Assembly: GCF_009601165.1 (NCBI RefSeq)
Contig: NZ_WIRE01000001.1
Coordinates: 2,170,001-2,234,000, forward strand
Direction of reading: 5' to 3'
Source: Alcanivorax sediminis
GTDB lineage: Bacteria; Pseudomonadota; Gammaproteobacteria; Pseudomonadales; Alcanivoracaceae
Length of the DNA stretch: 64,000 bases
Made by a program: the position numbers and the translations under genes. This document shows positions 8,943-16,855 of this stretch, in pieces. The first letter of the stretch is position 1, and the number at the start of each line of letters is the position of its first letter. Below the pieces are notes generated by a model. The model saw nothing but the letters and a program-made list of their open reading frames with translations, was not told where the DNA came from and ran no database searches.

Positions 8943-9965
8943 ATGTCGCGGAAACTACAGGTTTTAAGCCTGCTCGTTGTGGTGGGTTTGGCGGGGCTGG
9001 GTTGGTGGCTTTTCCAACCCGATACCAGAGCCGCTGTAGCGTTGCCGGATGGAACGCAACCAGATGCACCTGCGATACGCCCCCACACCGATATACCCGT
9101 CACGCATTTTGAGGCGGCGCTGGCCCATGCGCAGACCTTGGGCGAGGCCCCCGAATCGTTAACCGGCACCCAGGTGGATGGTCAGCTACAGGTCACGGAG
9201 CAGGGCGAGTTGGTGATCACGCCGGACCTGCGTTGGGTATTCGATTACTTTCTCTCTACCCAGGGTGAAGAGACACTGGCCGACTGCCAGGCGCGCCTTG
9301 CCCGTTATCTCAATGAGAACCTGCCCCCTGACGCCGCCGCCGAAGCCTGGCGACTCTTTCAGCAGTATCTGGCACTGGGCGACGCCATGATGGCGCTGCC
9401 ACCCCATGATGGTTCCCCGGCAGGCATTCGCGAGGCCGTGCGCCAGCGTAATGCCATGCAGCAGGCCTACCTGGGCCCGGAAGCGGCGGAGGCTTTCTAT
9501 GGCCTGGACATGGCCTACGACCGCTACATGGCTGATCGTCAGTCGATTCTGGATGACTCATCACTGAATGAGGCGGAGCAACAGCAGCGCCTGATGGCAC
9601 TCCAGCAGACCTTGCCAAGCCAGATGCAAAGCATGCTGGAGGAAACCCGGGCGCCCGTATTGCTGGCAGAAAAAACCGAAGCCCTGCGGGAGCAGGGCGC
9701 CAGCGAAGCGGAGATCCGGGCATTGCGAGAGCAACACTTCGGCGCCGCCGCCGCCGACCGGCTGGAAGCCCTGGACGAGGCGCGGGCGCAATGGGATGCC
9801 CGCTATGCGGAATATCAGCAGCAACGGCAATCCATCCTGAACAGTGGGCTGGCGGCAGAGGATCAACAGGCCGCAGTGTTACGCCTGCAACAAGCCTATT
9901 TCAGCGAGCAGGAACTCCACAGAGTGCAGGCGCTGGATCGCATCGCGCAGGATGGATCGAGCTGA
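8943..9965 (+). CDS. lifO: Lipase-specific foldase (lipase chaperone)
   Basis: This 340-aa inner-membrane steric chaperone folds the secreted lipase in the periplasm before type II export. One N-terminal transmembrane anchor (LSLLVVVGLAGLGWWLF, about residues 8-24) is followed by an Ala/Pro-rich linker. The signature R97-W-V-F100-D-Y-F-L-S matches the lipase-foldase consensus RxxFDY(F/C)L(S/T)A except that Thr106 replaces the last Ala. A long helical, Gln/Glu-rich arm follows (residues 170-330), as expected for the clamp that embraces the lipase. The length is typical. AAGGAG lies just before ATG 8943. The probable partner is the lipase at 6979-7947. Confidence 0.92.
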   Translation: MSRKLQVLSLLVVVGLAGLGWWLFQPDTRAAVALPDGTQPDAPAIRPHTDIPVTHFEAALAHAQTLGEAPESLTGTQVDGQLQVTEQGELVITPDLRWVFDYFLSTQGEETLADCQARLARYLNENLPPDAAAEAWRLFQQYLALGDAMMALPPHDGSPAGIREAVRQRNAMQQAYLGPEAAEAFYGLDMAYDRYMADRQSILDDSSLNEAEQQQRLMALQQTLPSQMQSMLEETRAPVLLAEKTEALREQGASEAEIRALREQHFGAAAADRLEALDEARAQWDARYAEYQQQRQSILNSGLAAEDQQAAVLRLQQAYFSEQELHRVQALDRIAQDGSS

Positions 9966-10196
9966 AGCTGCCCGTCTGGGTTCGCTGGTAAGCCGGGCAC
10001 TGCACCTGCGCAGTCCTGCTGTGGCGGGGCGGTTGTTGAGGCGAGGGAAGAAGAGGATGGGTATGCGACTGAGTGAGGGCGTGGTGGGAAATGGGAGACC
10101 TCGTATCTTGAATCAGCCTCTTCAAATCAGGATGCTAGTTCTGATGAAGCGGCCAGGTCGGCTGAGGCTGATGAGACATAAGGCGTAATAGCCTGT

Positions 10197-11301
10197 GGGT
10201 CAGATAAGTCCGCCGACCTGTAGTTTCGTTCATACAATTCGAAGGGTAACTTAGGCCTGGTTATTAACCAAGAGCCTGAATACGAGGAAGGATAAGATGA
10301 ACGAGCAGGCCGTGGGCATTGATGTATCGAAGAAGAAGCTGGATATCTGTGTTGCCATCGGCAACAAGTTCAAGAGTAAAGTTTTTGCAAACTCCCCTGG
10401 CGGTCATGAGGCATTAAATACGTGGCTGCAGCAGCGAGACATCCCCGTTGATACGCCCGTTGTTCTGGAGGCGACTGGCCCTTACAGCGAAGCAGTAGCT
10501 ATCTTCCTGGCTGATTTAGGTTGGTCAATCAGTGTGGTGAATCCCTCCCGAATTTCAGGCTATGCCCAAAGTGAGTTAAGCCGGAACAAAACAGACAAAG
10601 CGGATGCCCGGCTGATTGCTTGCTTTGCTCAACGAGCAAGACTTGAAAGCTGGTCTCCTCCAAGCCTTGCTGTGCGGGAATTAAGGGCCTTGGTAGACCG
10701 CCTTCAAGCATTGATTGATATGCGCCAGCAAGAGCTAAATCGCCTTGAAGCCCTGAGCCAAACATCAACTTCATCCGTAGAAAAGATGATGAAGGAGCAT
10801 GTCGACTGGCTCAATGATCAAATCAAGAAGATTCAGTCTGACATTGATGACCATATTGATGGCAGCCCGGAGCTAAAGAACGATGCCGATCTGATGCAAA
10901 GCATCCCTGGTATAGGGCGTCGCGCCAGTTCCCAAATGTTGGCCTACATCGGTGACGTCAGACGCTTTAAAAACGCCAAAGCACTAGCCGCATTCATTGG
11001 TGTTACACCCAGGCAGAGGCAGTCGGGAAGCTCGATAAACAAGCGAAGCGCCATGTCCAGGACCGGTCATGTGGCGGCGAGGAAGTCCCTTTATATGCCA
11101 GGGCTGGTTGCCAAACATCACAGCCCTGTCGTTGTGGCGATGGCTGTACGGCTGCAAACCAGAGGGTTATCCCCCAAGGCAATTTTCGGTGCCAGCATGC
11201 GGAAATTGGTGCACCTGATATATGGCGTCATTAAATCCGGGATACCATTTAATGCGGAAATTGCAATGAATAGGCTTGACCTTCAAGAGGGTATCTGACC
11301 C
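10197..11301 (+). mobile_element. IS110-family insertion sequence (ends approximate)
   Basis: This is an IS110-type transposase gene with a 10-bp inverted repeat flanking it: GGGTCAGATA at 10197-10206 and TATCTGACCC at 11292-11301, the latter overlapping the transposase stop. IS110 elements usually lack long terminal repeats and target duplications, so the exact ends are uncertain. The left end may extend further into 9966-10196, a stretch with no supported gene. A GGTTA-T-TAACC hairpin lies at 10258-10268 in the leader. Members of this family carry a bridge RNA in a non-coding end; here only the left side has room for one. Confidence 0.6.
10297..11298 (+). CDS. IS110-family transposase
   Basis: This 333-aa DEDD-type recombinase has Asp9 in GIDVSKKKLD, a Glu in LEATGPYSEAV, the KTDKADARLIA segment carrying the later acidic residues, and the C-terminal transposase_20 domain (SIPGIGRRASSQMLAYIGD ... 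AAFIGVTPRQRQSGSS). The Ser-rich GSS region matches the catalytic tail of this family. Full length and an intact frame suggest it may be active. The 5' leader contains short hairpins. It lies directly upstream of the hxs operon, with only 44 bp between its stop and hxsD. Confidence 0.93.
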   Translation: MNEQAVGIDVSKKKLDICVAIGNKFKSKVFANSPGGHEALNTWLQQRDIPVDTPVVLEATGPYSEAVAIFLADLGWSISVVNPSRISGYAQSELSRNKTDKADARLIACFAQRARLESWSPPSLAVRELRALVDRLQALIDMRQQELNRLEALSQTSTSSVEKMMKEHVDWLNDQIKKIQSDIDDHIDGSPELKNDADLMQSIPGIGRRASSQMLAYIGDVRRFKNAKALAAFIGVTPRQRQSGSSINKRSAMSRTGHVAARKSLYMPGLVAKHHSPVVVAMAVRLQTRGLSPKAIFGASMRKLVHLIYGVIKSGIPFNAEIAMNRLDLQEGI

Positions 11302-11342
11302 CGATGTTTCGGTGTTCCCAATGTTTGCTAAGTGAGGAAATC

Positions 11343-11618
11343 ATGAAAGTACTAAATTTTAGTAAGCTGAAACTGTCGGAATGGGTAATTAGAAATGCAC
11401 TATATTGGCTTTCTAGTGTAAGTGAGTGGTCATTGGATGAGAGCGATGAAGAATGGATTGTGGTTTTGATGGATGATAGCCATTCTACTGAATGCCAGCT
11501 TTCTAGATTGATTAATGACTATATTCTCCGTGAGAGAATCATGTTGAAAACGGAAGGGGCGAGAGTGGCAATTGCAAAAGCGGTAATTGATGGAATTCAG
11601 GATCAATTGTCAACATGA
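11343..11618 (+). CDS. hxsD: His-Xaa-Ser system protein HxsD
   Basis: This 91-aa soluble protein is the first gene of the Hxs operon. It is short and acidic, with a conserved-looking WVIRNALYWLSS helix early and a helical C-terminus (GARVAIAKAVIDGIQDQL). Size and position match HxsD, a protein of unknown function always found with the HxsB/HxsC radical SAM enzymes. A substrate-presenting role like that of other small RiPP partners is possible but speculative. ATG 11343 is chosen over 11304 because TGAGGAA sits at 11333-11339. It overlaps hxsB by 4 bp. Its promoter region abuts the IS110 element. Confidence 0.75.
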   Translation: MKVLNFSKLKLSEWVIRNALYWLSSVSEWSLDESDEEWIVVLMDDSHSTECQLSRLINDYILRERIMLKTEGARVAIAKAVIDGIQDQLST

Positions 11619-13012
11619 ATATAATGCCATTTAATTTTGAAGAGTTAGAGTGTGGCGATTATTTTATAAGTAACTCTGCTGGGTTTCATGATGTTGTTAC
11701 CAAGAATTATCTACTTGATTTAGTTCATTCCTCTACAACAGGTTGCAAGTTCAATGACAACAAATTGAAGAGTAAACTTTTTATTGCATCTGATCGGGAT
11801 GTTGAGGTGGCGACTTATTCTTTAGCCTCAGGCACAGCAAAGAAGATCGTCAATGACATGCTGTTCAATCCAACATACATGATAGTTCCAACCCTTCGAT
11901 GTGATCATGCGTGTACTTATTGTCAGGTGAGTAGAGCCTCAATAGGCGCAAAGAAATATGACATGCCTGAAAGATACATTGAAAATATAATTAAAAAAAT
12001 AGTGAAGCTATCTGACCCTCCATATAAGATTGAAATTCAAGGGGGGGAGCCACTCGTAAGGTTTGATTTAATAAAAAAAATATATGATGAGGCTTTGAGG
12101 GTGATAGGGAGTGGTGCCTTTGAAATGGTTATTGCTACAAGCCTATCCTTGTTGGATCGGTGTATAGTTAATTGGTCCAAGGGAAGAGATGTGTTCTTTT
12201 CTGTGTCGTTAGACGGATCAAAAGTGATTCATAATAAAAGCCGAATTCTTTCCGATGGTGGGTCATTTGAGAAAGCCAGAAACGGAATAAAATGGATAAT
12301 AGAAGAGCTGGGCGCTGACAAGATTTCGACTGTGACAACTGTTACCAAGGAGCTTCTTAAGAATCCAGATTCACTTGTTGATGCTCATAAGGAGCTCGGC
12401 ATTCGCGGCATCTTTGTTAGGCCAATAAGTCCCTATGGGTTTGCTGATGGGAGGGAAGGAGAGTCGTATACAATAAAAGAGTACATGGATTTTTATAGGA
12501 GGCTTTTTGAAAGGATTAAAGTTGAATGCTTGAGTGGTTTGCCCATGTTTGAATATTCCGCTTCAGTTCACGTGAGGCGTGTAATGAATCCTGGGTTTTC
12601 GCAATATGCTGATCTTAAGTCACCGGGAGGATTTGTCTTTAACTCAATTCTATTTGATTTTGACGGAAAAATGTATGGAAGTGATGAGGCAAGGATGCTT
12701 CAGCGTGTCTTGCCAAATGTTGACTTTTCATTTGGAAAAGTAGATGAAGGCTTGACTAAGAATAATCCGATTTACGAACACATAATATCTAATTCATTCA
12801 ATTTTATTCATCCTGGTTGTGATAATTGTGCTTATCAACCTTTTTGTGGTGTGGATGCATGTCAAAATATAAGTCAGCAGGGGGAGCCTGTTGGAGATAA
12901 ATCAATTTCTTTGTTCTGTAATTATCACAAAGAAATGTTTGGCTACATTATAAATGAATACTACTCTGACCCAGCTAGTCGAAAAATACTTGATGAGTGG
13001 TGTCATGGTTGA
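11615..13012 (+). CDS. hxsB: His-Xaa-Ser system radical SAM maturase HxsB
   Basis: This 465-aa radical SAM enzyme is expected to modify the His-Xaa-Ser protein. The [4Fe-4S]-SAM motif is C96-DHA-C100-TY-C103 inside TLRCDHACTYCQVS. A GGEP SAM-binding motif follows (IEIQGGEPLVRF). The C-terminal part has a SPASM-like cysteine cluster (CDNCAYQPFCGVDAC and a later FCNYH) for auxiliary clusters. The pattern matches HxsB as defined by comparative genomics of peptide-modifying radical SAM enzymes. The exact chemistry on HxsA is not established here. It is translationally coupled to hxsD and hxsC by overlaps. Codon use is AT-rich, unlike the flanking genes. Confidence 0.92.
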   Translation: MNIMPFNFEELECGDYFISNSAGFHDVVTKNYLLDLVHSSTTGCKFNDNKLKSKLFIASDRDVEVATYSLASGTAKKIVNDMLFNPTYMIVPTLRCDHACTYCQVSRASIGAKKYDMPERYIENIIKKIVKLSDPPYKIEIQGGEPLVRFDLIKKIYDEALRVIGSGAFEMVIATSLSLLDRCIVNWSKGRDVFFSVSLDGSKVIHNKSRILSDGGSFEKARNGIKWIIEELGADKISTVTTVTKELLKNPDSLVDAHKELGIRGIFVRPISPYGFADGREGESYTIKEYMDFYRRLFERIKVECLSGLPMFEYSASVHVRRVMNPGFSQYADLKSPGGFVFNSILFDFDGKMYGSDEARMLQRVLPNVDFSFGKVDEGLTKNNPIYEHIISNSFNFIHPGCDNCAYQPFCGVDACQNISQQGEPVGDKSISLFCNYHKEMFGYIINEYYSDPASRKILDEWCHG

Positions 13013-14120
13013 TGTTGTCAGAAAAGATATATTTAAAGGGGCTTCTGATGGCGGGCATCCGGTAGGGTATGTGCTTTTGAGAAAGTGTGCACCCGATGAA
13101 AGGAATGACTATTTAGAGCAGGTAAGAGTTTTTTCAGGTGTTGATGATATGCGGGGGTGGGATGATTACTGCTCTTGGCGAATAGTTGATAAACAAGTTT
13201 TTGATGCCATCGAAGATGGTGATGTTGGGTTCTATACCCGAAATGGCGCGCTTAGGGTCCTTCTTTCAAGAAAGGCTAATCACAATACTCTCCTAGTTAC
13301 GGAAAGATGCGATAATTTATGCTTGTTTTGTTCACAGCCCCCCAAAAAAGAAGAAGATGATTGGTTGTTGGTCCAATCTGCTTTGGCAATTGCAGCCTTT
13401 CAGGCCCCAATGTTGATTGGTATAAGTGGTGGGGAGCCGCTTCTTTATGGTCAGCGCTTTGTGAAATTTATAGATAGTGTTTCTGAATTGTCTCCTGCTA
13501 CATCGTTACATGTTCTTACGAATGGGCGGGCATTTTCTGATAAAGATTATGCAAGTGAGGTAGCTAAGCGGTGTGCTGATGGGAAGATATGTTTTGGTAT
13601 TCCTCTCTATTCACTTAATAGTGATATTCACGACCATTTGGTTGGGTCTGAGGGGGCATTTCATGAGACGGTTAAAGGATTGATTAATGCTGGAAATTTA
13701 GGCGTTCCTGTTGAGCTAAGAATAATACCCACGAAAAAAAATTTTTCCGAATTGAGCTCTGTTGTGGAGTTCGCTTGTCGCGTATTTTCTTCGGTGTCAC
13801 AGATATCGATTATGAATCTTGAGCCAACAGGGTGGGCTAAACTTAATTGGGGCACTCTATATGTTTCACCGGAAAGTTACTCATCTGAGCTCAGGAAGTG
13901 CATAGTTAACGGAGATAAGGGTGGGGTCCCGATTGTCTTGTACAATTATCCATTATGTCATTTGGATGAAGGATTGCGCGGTCGAGCAGTAAAGTCTATC
14001 TCTGACTGGAAGAATTATTACCCTGAAGAATGCGGTGATTGTTCATTAAAAAAACAATGTGGTGGTTTCTTTTCTTCATCCAAAGGGAGGACACACCATA
14101 AGCCGAGGAAAATATTGTGA
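13005..14120 (+). CDS. hxsC: His-Xaa-Ser system radical SAM maturase HxsC
   Basis: This second radical SAM enzyme is about 371 aa. Its cluster motif is C102-DNL-C106-LF-C109 (TERCDNLCLFCSQPP), followed by the SAM motif ISGGEPLLYG. It ends with a short cysteine group (EECGDCSLKKQCGGFF) and a basic tail. Domain order and length match HxsC. Two dissimilar radical SAM proteins in one locus imply two modifications or a cooperating pair. The start is ambiguous: ATG 13005 gives an 8-bp overlap with hxsB and has GAGTGG upstream, while ATG 12993 is also possible. It overlaps hxsA by 4 bp. Confidence 0.9.
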   Translation: MVDVVRKDIFKGASDGGHPVGYVLLRKCAPDERNDYLEQVRVFSGVDDMRGWDDYCSWRIVDKQVFDAIEDGDVGFYTRNGALRVLLSRKANHNTLLVTERCDNLCLFCSQPPKKEEDDWLLVQSALAIAAFQAPMLIGISGGEPLLYGQRFVKFIDSVSELSPATSLHVLTNGRAFSDKDYASEVAKRCADGKICFGIPLYSLNSDIHDHLVGSEGAFHETVKGLINAGNLGVPVELRIIPTKKNFSELSSVVEFACRVFSSVSQISIMNLEPTGWAKLNWGTLYVSPESYSSELRKCIVNGDKGGVPIVLYNYPLCHLDEGLRGRAVKSISDWKNYYPEECGDCSLKKQCGGFFSSSKGRTHHKPRKIL

Positions 14121-14698
14121 GAGTGATTAAGCGTTTGGCAACTTTGCTTCCAGGATTTTTAGCTTTGAATAGTCAATCTGCAAATGGGGCATATAATGAT
14201 GGTGCCAGACCTAGTGATGTTGAGGACGCTCTTCGAGATGTGGTGATCGTGCCACTTAATCAGGGTGAGCCTCTTTATTTGGCTGGTCACCGTAGCCATA
14301 GCAGCCACAGCTCTCATCGTTCTTCTTCCGGATCGAGCGGGCACAGTTCTCATAGTTCTCATAGTTCTCACCGTTCTTCAGGGGGAGGGGGGGCTGCGCC
14401 ATCAAGGTCCACGGCACCTCGCTACAACTCGGACCCTCTTGGGCAGCCTCCTGCGCCAACATATCCTAAAGAGTATCAACGTCAGCCATCTGATAAGTTG
14501 AAGTTAGATAGAATTACTCTAATTAGACGGGTTCAGTTAGCGCTAAATCTTCATGGTTACTATCATGGAAGTATTGATGGCTTGATGGGGCCTCAGACGC
14601 GAGCCGCTATTCAGAATTATCGTATCGATAAAGGATTGAAAGAATGGGGGCTGATTGATGCGGAGTTGCTTAACTCCTTAGGGATTCTTGCGCCATGA
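14117..14698 (+). CDS. hxsA: His-Xaa-Ser repeat protein HxsA, modification substrate with peptidoglycan-binding domain
   Basis: This 193-aa exported protein is the presumed target of HxsB/HxsC. The signal-like N-terminus ends near SANGA (residue 25). Residues 58-87 hold eight His-Xaa-Ser units in two blocks of four, HRS-HSS-HSS-HRS and HSS-HSS-HSS-HRS, separated by SSGSSG and followed by GGGG. A Pro-rich linker leads to a peptidoglycan-binding_1 domain at about 132-191 (LHGYYHGSIDGLMGPQTRAAI). The start is GTG 14117 with GAGGA at 14105-14109; GTG 14123 is an alternative. ATGA overlaps couple it to both neighbours. The protein should reside at the cell wall. The modification chemistry and function are unknown. 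Confidence 0.92.
   Translation: MRVIKRLATLLPGFLALNSQSANGAYNDGARPSDVEDALRDVVIVPLNQGEPLYLAGHRSHSSHSSHRSSSGSSGHSSHSSHSSHRSSGGGGAAPSRSTAPRYNSDPLGQPPAPTYPKEYQRQPSDKLKLDRITLIRRVQLALNLHGYYHGSIDGLMGPQTRAAIQNYRIDKGLKEWGLIDAELLNSLGILAP
14288..14377 (+). repeat. Eight-unit His-Xaa-Ser coding repeat in hxsA
   Basis: The codons encode four HXS units, an SSGSSG spacer and four more HXS units. Arg occupies the middle position at units 1, 4 and 8, and Ser occupies the rest. The two blocks are near-duplicates at DNA level (repeated catagttctcatagttctc-type runs), which suggests recent expansion. Confidence 0.9.
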
Positions 14699-15057
14699 TA
14701 CTGAATTTAATTTTCAAGTCTTTGGTGTCGTTGTTTTGCGTTATGTGGATATTGAAAAATGTAGTATTCCCTGTTTCGGTGTACCTGGTTTATTCAGAGA
14801 AATACATTTTACTTAGCTCGGCGTGTGCTAATGCGATGGATGAATCATGGTTTTCTGATCAATATAAAGATGGAATGTTGGAAAGTAGTTCTAAGGTTCA
14901 TTTGCTGGTTTGTCATGAATATGACAAGACAAGAAAGATAATGTTGTTTTCTGGGCTTGATGAGAATGTGCTTTCCTATTTGGGGCTTGAAGCGCTAGAG
15001 ATTAATCAGCATTCAGCCGAAAAACTAGTCGAGCAGCATAGGTTTAGAGAGCGATGA
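14695..15057 (+). CDS. Small membrane-anchored Hxs-associated protein
   Basis: This 120-aa protein has one N-terminal transmembrane or signal segment (LIFKSLVSLFCVMWILKNVVFPVSVYLVY) and a short extracytoplasmic domain with two Cys (about residues 43 and 73). No enzyme motif is seen. ATGA overlaps at both ends lock it into the hxs operon between hxsA and the di-heme protein. From memory, a small family of this size is associated with Hxs loci, but no function is known. It could be a scaffold or a component of the mature complex. Confidence 0.75.
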   Translation: MILNLIFKSLVSLFCVMWILKNVVFPVSVYLVYSEKYILLSSACANAMDESWFSDQYKDGMLESSSKVHLLVCHEYDKTRKIMLFSGLDENVLSYLGLEALEINQHSAEKLVEQHRFRER

Positions 15058-16307
15058 AGATTGCCATTAAGAATGTCTTTTTTCTGTTGGTTTCTTTTTT
15101 GTTTTCAGTTAACTGTTACTCCTTGTCCTTAGACGATAAATTGCATCTCATAAAAGAGGTCTATGGCCTTGAGTCGCGCCTCTGCGAAGTTGATGAAGAT
15201 TTGATTGATGATGCCCTCTCCCCAATAGGTGAACTTGTTTTTAATACGCCCGTACTTAGTGGCGATAAAGACATGTCCTGCTCAGTTTGCCACATTGACG
15301 AGATGGCGCTTACTGACGGCCTTCCTATCGCGATAGGAGTGGGCGGGGAGGGGGAAGGAGTTGATAGAATTAAGAGCTCCGGGGTCATTGTTCCTCGTAA
15401 TGCCTTTACTTTATTTGGGCGCGCATCTTCTGATTATATAAATTTTTTTTGGGATGGTCGGGTTCAGGAAAATGACGGGATTGTTTATTCCCCGATTGGA
15501 GATGGTTATAAGATAGGGTTTAATTCGCCGCTTGCTGTTGCTGCGGTATTGCCAATCTTGGCACGCGATGAGTTCTTAGGATTGCAGAGACCGTATGGAT
15601 CTAGTGAAAATCTCGAGCTAATCAATGATGTTTATTATGAGAAAAAAATTGAAGCTGCCAATATCTTGATTCATAAGGTTGTGCGTGAGCCAAGTGATGA
15701 AGGTGAATTAAGATTGTCTGATGCTTTTGCCGCTGCAGATGTTGTAGAACCGAGTATCCAGGTTGTCGGTAATGCTTTGGCTAGTTTTATAGCCGAGAAG
15801 GTGAGGGATTGTTCCCCAACTCCTTGGGAGGAATATATTAATGGTGATCTAAAGGCATTGACGGATAAACAAAAAGAGGGAGCTGTCACATTTTTCGGGA
15901 AAGGGAGGTGTGCAAGTTGCCATGGAGGAAGTTTGTTTTCGGATTTTGATTTTCACTCTCTTGGCGTCCCTCAGGGAGAGTTTGGGCCATATATTCATGG
16001 GCAGGATGTTGGGCGGGCAAGTGTCACTCATGAGCTTGGGGATAGATATAAATTTAGAACCCCTTCGCTGATTTATGTATCTCGGACACCTCCATATGGT
16101 CATAACGGAGTTTTTAAAACACTAGAAGAAGTTGTTATGTTTCACCTTAATCCAATACCATTCTTTTCAGAAAAGGGTTGGAGCTCTGATCGTGAGCTAT
16201 TGAGTTATGGGAAAATTTTGTCTTCTAGGTCTGAGGTGCTTGGTTTTATTGATATAACTAGAGAAGATGAAATGTCTGCGCTGGTTGAATTTTTAAAGGC
16301 CCTATGA
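15054..16307 (+). CDS. MauG-like di-heme cytochrome c peroxidase family protein of the Hxs system
   Basis: This 417-aa periplasmic protein has a signal peptide (residues 1-24). It has two c-type heme motifs, C76-SV-C79-H80 and C286-AS-C289-H290. The surrounding sequence is typical of the CcpA/MauG family (GELVFNTPVLSGDKDMSCSVC; DRYKFRTPSLIYVSRTPPYGHNGVFKTLEE). MauG-type enzymes perform long-range oxidation of protein residues, for example quinone cofactor formation. In this operon the protein is therefore likely to act on, or with, radical-SAM-modified HxsA in the periplasm. That role is inferred from position. Its ATG overlaps the previous stop. No terminator is evident just downstream. Confidence 0.9.
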   Translation: MKIAIKNVFFLLVSFLFSVNCYSLSLDDKLHLIKEVYGLESRLCEVDEDLIDDALSPIGELVFNTPVLSGDKDMSCSVCHIDEMALTDGLPIAIGVGGEGEGVDRIKSSGVIVPRNAFTLFGRASSDYINFFWDGRVQENDGIVYSPIGDGYKIGFNSPLAVAAVLPILARDEFLGLQRPYGSSENLELINDVYYEKKIEAANILIHKVVREPSDEGELRLSDAFAAADVVEPSIQVVGNALASFIAEKVRDCSPTPWEEYINGDLKALTDKQKEGAVTFFGKGRCASCHGGSLFSDFDFHSLGVPQGEFGPYIHGQDVGRASVTHELGDRYKFRTPSLIYVSRTPPYGHNGVFKTLEEVVMFHLNPIPFFSEKGWSSDRELLSYGKILSSRSEVLGFIDITREDEMSALVEFLKAL

Positions 16308-16409
16308 CTTGCTTTTGAACTCGAGGGTCAGGTCATGGCCCGTGCGCTTCGTGACTTCATCGGTTTGTTTATTGTTGTTCGAGAAATAGGCATCTTCTAG
16401 AGAAAGCTC

Positions 16410-16817
16410 TCACTGGATACCTTCGAGATATATGTAGGCCGCCATCCATATCCCAAAAATGTAGGTTAAAAGCCCAAACCCATAATCGATGATATCTACC
16501 GCGTCTTCCGGAACATGATTTGAGGCAATGCTTACGAAGGGTAGATCTCGGATGATGTATAAACGCGTGAAAAACTCAATAAAGACTAGCGCGAAGATGA
16601 TGTTGAAGAAGCTTTTGATGTCCTGGAAATGCCAAATTCCGGGCAATATCGCCAACACATAGATGAAAATGACAAGTCGCTTCCTTTGGTGGAGGGCGGT
16701 TACCAGTGAATGAATTTTTTTGACAAGCACTTCGCTGCTCCGTTTCGACCCCTGGATCGGTGTTGTTCCAAACAGCCCGGGATGCCAATATCGCCAGCAA
16801 CAATAGCATGTCTTCAT
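16410..16817 (-). CDS. Small predicted membrane protein
   Basis: This 135-aa reading frame contains three hydrophobic stretches (LVIFIYVLAILPGIWHF, FFNIIFALVFIEFFTRLYII and FGLLTYIFGIWMAAYIYL). The N-terminal 29 residues are Cys/Trp-rich and unusual, so translation may really begin at GTG 16730 (about 106 aa). No family is recognised. It lies antisense between the hxs operon and a secreted protein gene, in AT-rich DNA. It could be a gene remnant. Confidence 0.45.
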   Translation of the reverse strand: MKTCYCCWRYWHPGLFGTTPIQGSKRSSEVLVKKIHSLVTALHQRKRLVIFIYVLAILPGIWHFQDIKSFFNIIFALVFIEFFTRLYIIRDLPFVSIASNHVPEDAVDIIDYGFGLLTYIFGIWMAAYIYLEGIQ

Positions 16818-16855
16818 CTGCTTTTTGTGGGTGATGAATATTGGGTTAGAAATTT

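Noticed and set aside
14288..14377. HXS region as a simple His-rich metal-binding tail
   Set aside because: The strict three-residue period and the adjacent HxsB/HxsC radical SAM genes fit the Hxs system better, though metal binding by the mature form is not excluded.
14159..14501. Antisense and alternate-frame ORFs over the HXS repeat (for example MRTMRTMRT-type)
   Set aside because: They are by-products of the serine/histidine codon repeat. hxsA has the signal peptide, RBS and PG-binding domain.
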